The notes under the pieces were generated by a model, which saw only the letters and a program-made list of their open reading frames with translations, was not told the DNA's origin and did not search any database. Shown piece by piece: positions 1 to 6,253 of a stretch of DNA of 7,046 bases. Origin of the DNA: an uncultured Roseburia sp. (GTDB taxonomy: Bacteria > Bacillota > Clostridia > Lachnospirales > Lachnospiraceae); the NCBI GenBank assembly GCA_947384095.1, contig CANDFU010000089.1, positions 1-7,046 on the forward strand, written 5' to 3'. The position numbers and the translations under genes are program-made. How positions within the stretch are numbered: the first letter of the stretch is position 1; each line of letters opens with the position of its first letter.

Positions 1-1220
1 ATGGCCGGCTTAGAAAGACAAACAATTTTCCGGAGTTTACCGCGCGCGTCTGTCCGGCGCTCTGTGAGGCTGCCTGCGCCTGCGGGCACTGGGGCGACGC
101 AGTGACCTGTAAGGCAAACGAACTGGGGATTATCGAAAATGCCTATGAAAAAGGGTATGCGGCTGCAAAACCGCCGAGGGTGCGCACTGGAAAGAAGGTG
201 GCGATCGTCGGATCCGGTCCGGCCGGCCTGGCGGCGGCGGATCAGCTCAACAAGCGGGGCCATTCTGTGACCGTCTACGAACGCGATGACAGGCCGGGCG
301 GTCTGCTGATGTACGGCATTCCGAATATGAAGCTGGAAAAATGGGTGATTGAGCGCAGAATAGAGGTGATGCGGGAGGAAGGGATCGGATTTGTGACGGG
401 GGCGGATGTCGGAAAGGACATTAAGGCTGCTGAATTGTTGAGGCAGTATGACCGTGTCCTCCTGGCCTGCGGCGCGAAACAGCCAAGGGATGTCAGCGTT
501 CCGGGAAGGGAGGCTGCAGGGATCTGGTTTGCGGTCGATTTCCTTGGAGCGGTAACAAAAAATCTTCTGGATTCCGGATCAAAGGACGGCGGCGCTGCGT
601 CTGCAAAGGGAAAAAAGGTTGTGATCATCGGCGGAGGGGATACCGGAAATGACTGCGTCGGGACAGTGCTGCGCCAGGGATGTGCGGGCGTGACGCAGCT
701 TGAGATGATGCCGAAAGCCCCGGAAGTGCGCGCGGCGGATAATCCCTGGCCGGAATGGCCGAAAGTGTTCAGGACGGATTACGGCCAGGAGGAGGCGGCG
801 GCCGTATTCGGGCGCGATCCGCGTATTTATCAGACGACAGTGAAGGAGTTTATCAAAGACAAGAAAGGAAATCTGACCGGAGTCGTCACGGTAAAGGTGG
901 AGCGGACAACGGATGAAAAGACCGGGCGTGCGGTGATGGCAGAGGTTCCCGGGTCGGACCGGCGCATGGATGCAGATCTGGTTCTGATTGCGGCCGGGTT
1001 CCTGGGCGCACAGAAATATGTCGCGGATGCATTCGGGGTGAAATCTGATGCAGGGACCAACATTGCGACGTCGGGCGGCGGTTATGCCACGAATGTCAGA
1101 AATGTTTTTGCCGCGGGCGATGTCCGCCGCGGACAGTCCCTTGTTGTGTGGGCCATCCGTGAGGGCCGTGAGGCTGCGCGGGAGATAGACGAGAGCCTGA
1201 TGGGGTATTCCTATCTGTAA
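1..1220 (+). CDS. gltD: Glutamate synthase small (beta) subunit GltD, 5'-truncated
   Basis: GltD passes electrons from NADPH through FAD and iron-sulfur clusters to the large GltB subunit, which makes two glutamates from glutamine and 2-oxoglutarate. The reading frame is open from base 3 with no start in view. It reads ...[17 protein letters not shown], the typical GltD iron-sulfur region with clustered cysteines (CPALCEAAC). A first Rossmann motif ([15 protein letters not shown], near 200-245) is followed by [15 protein letters not shown], both typical of FAD binding. A second dinucleotide motif ([14 protein letters not shown], near 616-657) fits NADPH. The C-terminal [17 protein letters not shown] segment is the usual FAD-contacting end. 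About 405 codons are present and the family usually has 470-495, so roughly 70-90 N-terminal residues, including the first cysteine cluster, lie off the left edge. The GTG at 102 is an internal valine, not the start. No frameshift is visible. The neighbouring codY has its own promoter. Confidence 0.94.
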   Translation, partial: GRLRKTNNFPEFTARVCPALCEAACACGHWGDAVTCKANELGIIENAYEKGYAAAKPPRVRTGKKVAIVGSGPAGLAAADQLNKRGHSVTVYERDDRPGGLLMYGIPNMKLEKWVIERRIEVMREEGIGFVTGADVGKDIKAAELLRQYDRVLLACGAKQPRDVSVPGREAAGIWFAVDFLGAVTKNLLDSGSKDGGAASAKGKKVVIIGGGDTGNDCVGTVLRQGCAGVTQLEMMPKAPEVRAADNPWPEWPKVFRTDYGQEEAAAVFGRDPRIYQTTVKEFIKDKKGNLTGVVTVKVERTTDEKTGRAVMAEVPGSDRRMDADLVLIAAGFLGAQKYVADAFGVKSDAGTNIATSGGGYATNVRNVFAAGDVRRGQSLVVWAIREGREAAREIDESLMGYSYL

Positions 1221-1234
1221 GAAAATCTGTAAAT

Positions 1235-1287
1235 GGGGGAAAATACTGCGGCGAAAACCGGGGATGTTTTCCCTCATTCGGATTTTT
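1235..1287 (+). terminator. Possible intrinsic terminator downstream of gltD
   Basis: Bases 1235-1245 (GGGGGAAAATA) pair with 1265-1275 (TGTTTTCCCTC) in an 11-bp stem with two G-U pairs. An inner CGG (1249-1251) / CCG (1258-1260) pair extends the hairpin. The T-run (1283-1287) begins seven bases after the stem instead of directly following it, so this is a weaker terminator candidate than the one after codY. It starts 14 bases after the gltD stop. Confidence 0.4.
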
Positions 1288-1307
1288 ACGCCTGCGGGGG
1301 AAATGAA

Positions 1308-1322
1308 AATTTTATGAAAATA
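1308..1322 (+). promoter_or_regulatory. CodY-box-like operator 1 (upstream of codY -35)
   Basis: AATTTTATGAAAATA matches the established CodY consensus AATTTTCWGAAAATT at 13 of 15 positions; the mismatches are at positions 7 and 15. It ends one base before the -35 hexamer of the codY promoter. CodY bound here would be expected to hinder RNA polymerase. Binding is inferred, not shown. AT-rich DNA gives chance partial matches, but the position and the quality of the match favour a real site. Confidence 0.65.
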
Positions 1323-1351
1323 TTGAATTTTCTGAATTAACATGTTAGAAT
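1323..1351 (+). promoter_or_regulatory. SigA-type promoter for codY
   Basis: The -35 is TTGAAT (1323-1328) and the -10 is TAGAAT (1346-1351), separated by exactly 17 bp. A TGT at 1343-1345 forms an extended -10 (TGN). Transcription would begin around 1357-1359, giving a leader of about 40 bases before the codY start. It overlaps or abuts two CodY-box-like sequences. Confidence 0.75.
1326..1340 (+). promoter_or_regulatory. CodY-box-like operator 2 (within codY promoter)
   Basis: AATTTTCTGAATTAA is identical to the CodY consensus AATTTTCWGAAAATT over the first 11 positions and differs in the last four. It covers the end of the -35 and most of the spacer, 18 bases downstream of operator 1. Occupancy here would block the promoter directly. 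Confidence 0.5.
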
Positions 1352-1383
1352 GGAAATCAACATGAAAATTTGCTCTGACAGGC

Positions 1384-1399
1384 AGGAGGCATGCATATG
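1384..1399 (+). promoter_or_regulatory. codY ribosome binding site and start choice
   Basis: AGGAGG lies at 1384-1389. The first in-frame ATG at 1391 would leave a one-base gap, too short for initiation. The second ATG at 1397 has a seven-base gap and gives MSVQLLDKTRKINKLL, which aligns with the usual CodY N-terminus (M-x-LLxKTRxIN). The start at 1397 is preferred. Confidence 0.85.
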
Positions 1400-2182
1400 A
1401 GTGTACAGTTGTTGGACAAAACAAGAAAGATCAACAAATTGCTTCACAATAACAACTCATCAAAGGTTGTCTTCAATGATATCTGCGACGTCTTAAAAGA
1501 GATCCTTGATTCCAATATCCTGGTCATCAGCAAAAAAGGAAAAGTGCTCGGAACCGGAGCCTGTGAGGGCGTGGAAGAGATCAGGGAGCTGATTGTGGAA
1601 GAAGTCGGCGGGTTTATCGACCCTCTGCTGAATGAACGGCTGCTGGGGATTTTGTCCACGAAAGAAAATGTCAACCTTGAGACGCTGGGGTTTATCGACG
1701 AGATAAAAAAGTATACGGCGATCATCACTCCGATCGATATTGCGGGGGAGCGGCTGGGGACGCTGTTTGTGTACCGGCAGGACAGGCAGTACGATATCGA
1801 CGATATTATCTTAAGCGAGTATGGAACGACTGTGGTGGGACTTGAGATGATGCGCTCCGTCAATGAGGAAAATGCAGAAGAGAGCAGAAAGATACAGATC
1901 GTGAAATCAGCCATCAGTACGCTTTCGTTTTCCGAACTGGAAGCGATCACGCATATCTTTGACGAGATGGACGGCAGGGAAGGAATCCTGGTCGCCAGCA
2001 AGATCGCAGACCGCGTCGGCATTACCCGCTCCGTGATCGTGAATGCATTGCGTAAGTTTGAGAGTGCGGGGGTGATTGAGTCCAGGTCTTCCGGCATGAA
2101 GGGAACCTATATCAAAGTGCTCAACGACGTCGTTTTCGACGAGCTTGCCCGGCTGAAAAAACAGAATCAGAAAAATAAATAA
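1397..2182 (+). CDS. codY: GTP-sensing global transcriptional regulator CodY
   Basis: CodY is a cytoplasmic DNA-binding protein that represses nitrogen, amino acid and stationary-phase genes when GTP and branched-chain amino acids are plentiful. From the ATG at 1397 the protein has 261 residues, close to the roughly 259 of the family. The N-terminal half is the ligand-sensing GAF domain (SNILVISKKGKVLG near residues 35-50, ERLGTLFVYR near 120). A linker helix follows, then the winged helix-turn-helix, with the motif ASKIADRVGITRSVIVNAL at 200-218 and the wing ESRSSGMKGTYIKVLN after it. From memory, this C-terminal part is almost identical to Bacillus CodY. The gene ends in tandem TAA codons and is followed by an intrinsic terminator, so it is probably mainly monocistronic. 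CodY-box-like sites on its own promoter suggest negative autoregulation. Lying just upstream of flgB is a known arrangement in Firmicutes. Confidence 0.97.
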   Translation: MSVQLLDKTRKINKLLHNNNSSKVVFNDICDVLKEILDSNILVISKKGKVLGTGACEGVEEIRELIVEEVGGFIDPLLNERLLGILSTKENVNLETLGFIDEIKKYTAIITPIDIAGERLGTLFVYRQDRQYDIDDIILSEYGTTVVGLEMMRSVNEENAEESRKIQIVKSAISTLSFSELEAITHIFDEMDGREGILVASKIADRVGITRSVIVNALRKFESAGVIESRSSGMKGTYIKVLNDVVFDELARLKKQNQKNK

Positions 2183-2200
2183 TAATGGATTGCAGACTGT

Positions 2201-2244
2201 AAAAGGATTTATAGTGTAAAAGTGTTGCTATAAGTCCTTTTTTT
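2201..2244 (+). terminator. Intrinsic terminator of codY
   Basis: AAAAGGATTTATAG (2201-2214) pairs with CTATAAGTCCTTTT (2228-2241) in a 14-bp stem with a single T-G wobble. The loop has 13 bases. The T-run spans 2238-2244, so the hairpin flows directly into seven Ts. The terminator separates codY from the flagellar operon, although some read-through is possible. Confidence 0.85.
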
Positions 2245-2275
2245 GGTAATAAGTGGATATCTAGTGGGTATAACG

Positions 2276-2312
2276 AAAAAAAGTACAATATGATGTAAAA
2301 AAATATAGAAAA
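2276..2312. promoter_or_regulatory. Phased A-tracts (likely curved DNA / UP-element-like) upstream of flgB promoter
   Basis: Three A-tracts lie at 2276-2282 (7 A), 2297-2303 (7 A) and 2309-2312 (4 A). Their centres are about 21 and 10.5 bp apart, which is two turns and one turn of B-DNA. The last ends five bases before the proposed -35. In-phase A-tracts are known to bend DNA and can increase promoter strength; that role here is inferred. Confidence 0.45.
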
Positions 2313-2317
2313 GTTAC

Positions 2318-2345
2318 TTGTTTTTCTTGAAATATGTTCTATAAT
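2318..2345 (+). promoter_or_regulatory. SigA-type promoter for the flgB flagellar operon
   Basis: A perfect TATAAT (2340-2345) is preceded by TTGTTT (2318-2323) with a 16-bp spacer. Transcription would start near 2351-2353, leaving about 40 bases of leader before flgB. I saw no SigD/FliA-type sequence (TAAA...GCCGATAT) in the intergenic region, which fits an early flagellar operon read by the housekeeping sigma factor. Confidence 0.6.
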
Positions 2346-2379
2346 AGAATAGGATATGGAGTAAAATCCGGTGGACTGG

Positions 2380-2396
2380 AAGGAGGTACATGGATG
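2380..2396 (+). promoter_or_regulatory. flgB ribosome binding site and start choice
   Basis: AAGGAGGT (2380-2387) is followed by six bases and the in-frame ATG at 2394. An upstream in-frame ATG at 2334 lies before the predicted transcription start, overlaps the promoter and has no good ribosome binding site. An ATG at 2390 is in another frame and too close to the AGGAGG. Confidence 0.85.
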
Positions 2397-2789
2397 ATCA
2401 GCACAAATGCGTTTGACTACATCAATGTTATGGATAAAGCGGCGGATGCAAGCTGGAAGCGGGAGAGCGTGCTGGCAAATAATATTGCCAATGCAGACAC
2501 TCCTTATTTTAAGCGGTCCGATATCGATTTTGAATCAGCACTGAAATCGGAACTGGGAAAATCAAGGTATGGAACGCTGGATCGGAAAATCCGCACGCTG
2601 AACGCGGATCTGAGCGGTCTTGATGTGGAAACGTTCAAGGAATACGATCACTTTTCCTATCGGCTGGACCGCAACAATGTGGATCCGGATTCAGAGGAAG
2701 TGGAACTGGCGTCGGAGCAGCTTCGCTATCAGCTTCTGACGACGGCGATCAGCGACGAATTTGCACGGATGAAAGTGGTATTAAAATAG
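2394..2789 (+). CDS. flgB: Flagellar basal-body proximal rod protein FlgB
   Basis: FlgB is one of the proximal rod subunits, which link the MS ring to the distal rod through the periplasm or cell wall; it is exported by the flagellar type III apparatus and has no signal peptide. From the ATG at 2394 the protein has 131 residues, normal for FlgB. Residues 28-37 (ANNIANADTP) are the conserved N-terminal rod-family signature. The segment YRLDRNNVDPDSE and the C-terminal helix ELASEQLRYQLLTTAIS are also typical. It is the first gene of the operon, and its TAG stop forms part of the flgC ribosome binding site. Confidence 0.95.
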   Translation: MISTNAFDYINVMDKAADASWKRESVLANNIANADTPYFKRSDIDFESALKSELGKSRYGTLDRKIRTLNADLSGLDVETFKEYDHFSYRLDRNNVDPDSEEVELASEQLRYQLLTTAISDEFARMKVVLK

Positions 2790-2799
2790 GAGGTAATGT

Positions 2800-3240
2800 A
2801 TGGGATTATTTCAGGCGTTTGACATCAGCGGTTCCGGAATGACGGCGGAGCGCTTCCGTATCGACACGATTGCGCAGAATATCGCAAATATTAACACGAC
2901 AAGGACGGAAGACAACGAGCCGTATCGCAGAAAGATTGTGACGTTCGGGGAGCGGAAGCTCACGTCTTTCAGCAATTACTATCAGTCTGCCAGTGCAAAG
3001 TGGGTCGGAAACGGTGTGAAAGTGACTTCTCTGCGGGAGGATACGGAGACAGATTTTATTATGAAGTACGATCCTGCACATCCGGATGCGGATGAGAATG
3101 GTTATGTGCTGTATCCGAATGTCAATACGGTGACGGAAATGACAAACCTGATTGACGCGACGCGCGCTTATGAGGCGAATACAACGGCTTTTAACGCGAC
3201 GAAAAGCATGGTGCAGTCGGCTTTGCAGATCGGGAAGTAG
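2800..3240 (+). CDS. flgC: Flagellar basal-body rod protein FlgC
   Basis: FlgC is a proximal rod subunit that polymerises with FlgB. The protein has 146 residues, the usual length. An N-terminal heptad-like helix carries the rod signature IAQNIANINTTRT. A central KYDPAHPDADENGYV segment and a C-terminal helix (MTNLIDATRAYEANTTAFNATK) match the family. An AGGAGGT ribosome binding site (2788-2794) overlaps the flgB stop codon, with five bases before the ATG; the 10-bp gap suggests coupled translation. Confidence 0.96.
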   Translation: MGLFQAFDISGSGMTAERFRIDTIAQNIANINTTRTEDNEPYRRKIVTFGERKLTSFSNYYQSASAKWVGNGVKVTSLREDTETDFIMKYDPAHPDADENGYVLYPNVNTVTEMTNLIDATRAYEANTTAFNATKSMVQSALQIGK

Positions 3241-3301
3241 GAAGAGGCGGCGCAGGGCATAGACGGGGATACAATATGAACAGCGGAAAGAGGAGAGGAA
3301 A

Positions 3302-3613
3302 ATGGATATAACGTCGTTGACAGGGGTCGCGTCTGCGGAATATGCGGATGCCACCAGGGATATGCGTCCGCAGAAAGAGGCAGGAGACAGTTTTGATTCA
3401 GTGCTTTCGGCTGCGATGAATATGCTTATGGAGACAAACGCGCTGCAGAACGATGCGCAGTCCGCAAAGATTACATTTGCACTCGGACAGGCGGAAAACC
3501 CGCATGATATGCAGATAGCGGAACAGAAGGCGCTTGCGGCGATTCAGTATACCACGGCGGTGCGGGATAAACTGATTGACGCTTACAAAGAAATCATGAA
3601 TATGCAGATTTAA
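3302..3613 (+). CDS. fliE: Flagellar hook-basal body complex protein FliE
   Basis: FliE is the small adaptor that joins the FliF MS ring to the rod and is among the first substrates exported by the flagellar apparatus. The protein has 103 residues, as expected. The C-terminal part, PHDMQIAEQKALAAIQYTTA followed by VRDKLIDAYKEIMNMQI, is characteristic: it contains the helix that packs into the rod/ring. An AGGAGAGG purine-rich ribosome binding site (3291-3298) precedes the ATG. The 61-bp gap after flgC contains no credible gene; a short ATG-led frame at 3276 has only a few codons. Confidence 0.94.
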   Translation: MDITSLTGVASAEYADATRDMRPQKEAGDSFDSVLSAAMNMLMETNALQNDAQSAKITFALGQAENPHDMQIAEQKALAAIQYTTAVRDKLIDAYKEIMNMQI

Positions 3614-3632
3614 TGAACGGAGTTGACGAACA

Positions 3633-5240
3633 ATGCCGGAACAATTGCAGAAAGTTTTAGATCAGGTTTTAGAATGGTGGAAGAAGTTTAATACAAAACA
3701 AAAAGCGCTTTTACTGAGCATTGCGGCGACGATCATACTTGCATTGGTGATACTGGCGGCCGTTGTGGGAAGGCCGGAGATGACGCAGCTCATTCAGTGT
3801 GAGTCTGCGAAGGAAGCCGGAGAAGTGAAAAAACTGCTCGAAGACGAAAAGATTTCGTTTGAAATGTCGCAGGATGGGCTTACGTTTACCGTGGCCGAAA
3901 AGGACATGGCTTCCGCGTCGATTCTGCTTGGAACGAGCGGGATCCCGACGGAAGGATTTGGAATCGAAGACGTGTTTGAGGGCGGTTTCAGCTCGACGGA
4001 AGCGGATAAGGCAAAACGCTATAAACGATATCTGGAAGAGCGTTTTGCAAGCCAGCTTGCGATCCTGTCCAATGTCGAAAGCGCATACGTGACACTGGAG
4101 CTTGCGCCGGATGATGGAACGATCCTTTCAAAAGATGAAGAGGATTCGGCTTCCGTGATTCTTACGCTCACAAAGGCGATGGATGACGAACAGGCTCTGG
4201 GAATTGCCAAATACATAGCGACGCAGCTTGGAAATGCGACGACGGATAATATCATGATTCTGGATTCTGACTCAAATGTGCTTTTTTCGGGCGGTGATTC
4301 TTCCACCACGATGGGAATGGCGGGCACCCAGATTTCATTCCGCTCAAAGATGGAAGCGCTTGTCCGCAACCGGGTAAAAGATGTGCTCGTCACTTCGGGG
4401 CTTTATGATCAGGTGGAGGTGGCGCCCAATCTGGATCTGGATTTTTCACAGACGAACCGGACGAGTACCGAATATTCCGCCCCCGAGGGCAGGACGACCG
4501 GTATGATTGAGGAAGAAAAAAATTACGAGGAAGAGAGCCGGGGCGGGCTGGCCGGCGTGCCGGGTACGGATACAAATGATGACACTCCGACGCAGGTGAT
4601 TGACGACAATAATTATTCCGAATCGTCCATCACCGACAGTACCAGAAGGTATCAGAATAATAAGACGGTCACGGAGACAGACAGCGGAGTCGGCAGTATC
4701 CGCTATGACAGCTCGTCTATTTCACTCACGGCAAAGAATTTTGTGATCTATGATGAAGATACCCTCAGGGCTTCCGGTGCTCTTGGCGATATGAGCTTTG
4801 AGGAATATATCGCCGCCAACAGCGCGCCTGTGATGACGGAAGTGGATCAGGAGTATTATACGCTGGTTGCCAATGCGACAGGTTTTCCGGTGGAACGGAT
4901 CAGTATTATTGCGTTTGAAGAACCGGTATATAAGTACTCTTCAAACGAGAGATCGCTGTCGGATTACCTGCAGATTATCCTTGCGGTGCTGATTCTTCTC
5001 CTGCTTGGATATGTCGTGTTCCGGAGCACCAGAAAAGAAAAGGTTGTGGAGATGGAGCCGGAGCTTTCGGTGGAGACCCTGCTTGAATCGACAAAGGAGA
5101 CGCAGGAGCACAATCCGCTGGAGGATATCGGATACAATGAGAAGTCTGAAACCAGGCTTCTGATCGAAAAATTTGTGGATGAGAACCCCGAAGCCGCCGC
5201 GTCGCTGCTGCGCAACTGGCTGAATGAGGAATGGGAGTAG
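3633..5240 (+). CDS. fliF: Flagellar MS-ring protein FliF
   Basis: FliF assembles into the membrane ring that anchors the rotor, houses the export gate and starts basal-body construction. The protein has 535 residues, within the family's range. It has an N-terminal transmembrane helix at about 25-45, then the YscJ/FliF ring-building domains (GRPEMTQLIQCES..., ILLGTSGIPTEGFG, AYVTLELAPDD). A hydrophilic, Asp/Ser/Thr-rich stretch follows (roughly residues 270-375). A second transmembrane helix lies at about 446-463. The cytoplasmic tail (about 506-535, ending ASLLRNWLNEEWE) is the expected FliG-binding segment. A GGAG ribosome binding site (3619-3622) lies about ten bases before the ATG, and fliE ends 19 bases upstream. 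It is followed by fliG after two bases, fitting a stoichiometric rotor pair. Confidence 0.96.
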   Translation: MPEQLQKVLDQVLEWWKKFNTKQKALLLSIAATIILALVILAAVVGRPEMTQLIQCESAKEAGEVKKLLEDEKISFEMSQDGLTFTVAEKDMASASILLGTSGIPTEGFGIEDVFEGGFSSTEADKAKRYKRYLEERFASQLAILSNVESAYVTLELAPDDGTILSKDEEDSASVILTLTKAMDDEQALGIAKYIATQLGNATTDNIMILDSDSNVLFSGGDSSTTMGMAGTQISFRSKMEALVRNRVKDVLVTSGLYDQVEVAPNLDLDFSQTNRTSTEYSAPEGRTTGMIEEEKNYEEESRGGLAGVPGTDTNDDTPTQVIDDNNYSESSITDSTRRYQNNKTVTETDSGVGSIRYDSSSISLTAKNFVIYDEDTLRASGALGDMSFEEYIAANSAPVMTEVDQEYYTLVANATGFPVERISIIAFEEPVYKYSSNERSLSDYLQIILAVLILLLLGYVVFRSTRKEKVVEMEPELSVETLLESTKETQEHNPLEDIGYNEKSETRLLIEKFVDENPEAAASLLRNWLNEEWE

Positions 5241-5245
5241 TTATG
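5234..5245 (+). promoter_or_regulatory. fliG ribosome binding site and start choice
   Basis: GGAG (5234-5237), inside the last codons of fliF, is five bases before the ATG at 5243. An in-frame ATG at 5231 abuts an AGGA with no spacing and would overlap fliF by ten bases. The start at 5243 gives MAKTDEYNGVQKAAIL, which aligns better with FliG proteins. Confidence 0.75.
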
Positions 5246-6253
5246 GCTAAGACGGATGAATATAATGGTGTCCAGAAGGCGGCGATCTTGCTGATTGCCC
5301 TGGGACCGGAGCGCTCGGCAGATGTGTTCAAGCATCTGAAGGAAGATGAGATAGAGGAACTGACACTTGAAATTGCGAATACCCGGAGTGTATCGTCACA
5401 GGTGAAGGAAGATGTGCTGAACGAGTTTTATCAGGTCTGCCTTGCGCAGCAGTATATCGCGGAGGGCGGTATCGGCTACGCGAAAGAGCTTCTGGACAAA
5501 GCTCTCGGCGACGAGAAGGCGCAGGAAGTGATTGCGAAGCTGACGGCTTCCCTGCAGGTCCGGCCGTTTGAATTTGTCCGCAAGACAGACCCAAGCCAGC
5601 TTTTAAACTTTATCCAGGACGAACATCCGCAGACGATTGCGATGATTTTGTCTTATCTGACATCGCCGCAGGCGGCCATGGTGATCGGTTCGCTTGCGCC
5701 GGAAAAACAGGCGGATGTGGCAAAGCGTATTGCGATGATGGACCGCACCTCTCCGGACGTCATCAAAGAGGTGGAGCGTGTGCTTGAACGCAAGCTGGCG
5801 TCCCTTGCCAACCAGGATTATACAATTGTCGGAGGCGTGGACGCCATCGTAAATATCTTAAATACGGTAGACCGCTCGACGGAAAAGCATATTATGGAAT
5901 CGCTGGAGATCGAGGAACCGGAGCTTGCAGACGAGATCCGCAAGAAGATGTTTGTATTCGAAGATATTCTCCTTCTGGACGACCGCGCAATTCAGCGTGT
6001 GCTTAGGGATGTGGACAATGCCGACCTGGGCATTGCTTTAAAAGGTGCGGCTGAGGAAGTGCAGAATGTAATCTTTAAGAATCTCTCAAAGCGTCTGGCT
6101 GCCATGATCAAAGAGGACATGGAGTTTATGGGGCCGGTGCGTATGAAAGATGTGGAGGAAGCGCAGCAGAAGATCGTGAGCGTCATCCGTAAACTGGAGG
6201 ATGCGGGTGAGATTGTTATCTCCAGAGGCGGAGGTGACGAAATCATTGTCTAA
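5243..6253 (+). CDS. fliG: Flagellar motor switch protein FliG
   Basis: FliG sits on the cytoplasmic face of the MS ring, receives torque from the stator and, with FliM and FliN, sets rotation direction. The protein has 336 residues from the ATG at 5243, the usual size. An N-terminal domain (GVQKAAILLIALGPERSADVF) binds FliF. The middle domain has the FliM-binding EHPQ motif at residues 127-130. The C-terminal domain follows MFVFEDI. The charged torque-helix residues known from E. coli FliG (K264, R281, D288, D289, R297) correspond to K267, R284, E291, D292 and R300, so the set is intact, with Glu for Asp at one place as in other Firmicutes. The protein ends SRGGGDEIIV, and the codons for this tail also supply the fliH ribosome binding site. 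Confidence 0.97.
   Translation: MAKTDEYNGVQKAAILLIALGPERSADVFKHLKEDEIEELTLEIANTRSVSSQVKEDVLNEFYQVCLAQQYIAEGGIGYAKELLDKALGDEKAQEVIAKLTASLQVRPFEFVRKTDPSQLLNFIQDEHPQTIAMILSYLTSPQAAMVIGSLAPEKQADVAKRIAMMDRTSPDVIKEVERVLERKLASLANQDYTIVGGVDAIVNILNTVDRSTEKHIMESLEIEEPELADEIRKKMFVFEDILLLDDRAIQRVLRDVDNADLGIALKGAAEEVQNVIFKNLSKRLAAMIKEDMEFMGPVRMKDVEEAQQKIVSVIRKLEDAGEIVISRGGGDEIIV
6230..6248 (+). promoter_or_regulatory. fliH ribosome binding site embedded in fliG, TTG start
   Basis: GGAGGTGA (6230-6237), an unbroken complement to the 16S rRNA 3' end, lies within the fliG codons for Gly-Gly-Asp. Eight bases later a TTG at 6246 opens the fliH frame, overlapping the fliG stop (6251-6253). This is better placed than the in-frame ATG at 6201 or GTG at 6234; the GTG is inside the ribosome binding site itself. 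Confidence 0.7.

Noticed and set aside
1..105. Short ATG-led reading frame beginning at base 1
   Set aside because: It runs out of frame through the gltD iron-sulfur region, which is clearly coding in the frame starting at base 3; the ATG-led frame resembles nothing known.
1356..1370. Third CodY box near the codY transcription start
   Set aside because: The right half (TGAAAATT) is perfect but the left half is lost; 9/15 overall, so it is kept only as a half-site remark.
579..1424. Long minus-strand open frame opposite gltD and the codY promoter
   Set aside because: Antisense to a clearly coding gltD; composition is rich in Arg, His, Pro and Cys with no recognisable domain, and it would run across the codY promoter.
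2321..2335. Possible CodY box within the flgB promoter
   Set aside because: Only 9 of 15 positions match the consensus, expected by chance in such AT-rich DNA.
2390..2416. Out-of-frame ATG just before the flgB start, giving an eight-codon peptide
   Set aside because: Only three bases from the AGGAGG, so poorly placed for initiation; the in-frame ATG at 2394 fits better.
2806..3354. Minus-strand open frame opposite flgC and the start of fliE
   Set aside because: Shadow of flgC; low-complexity Arg/Ile/Cys-rich translation, no ribosome binding site or family resemblance.
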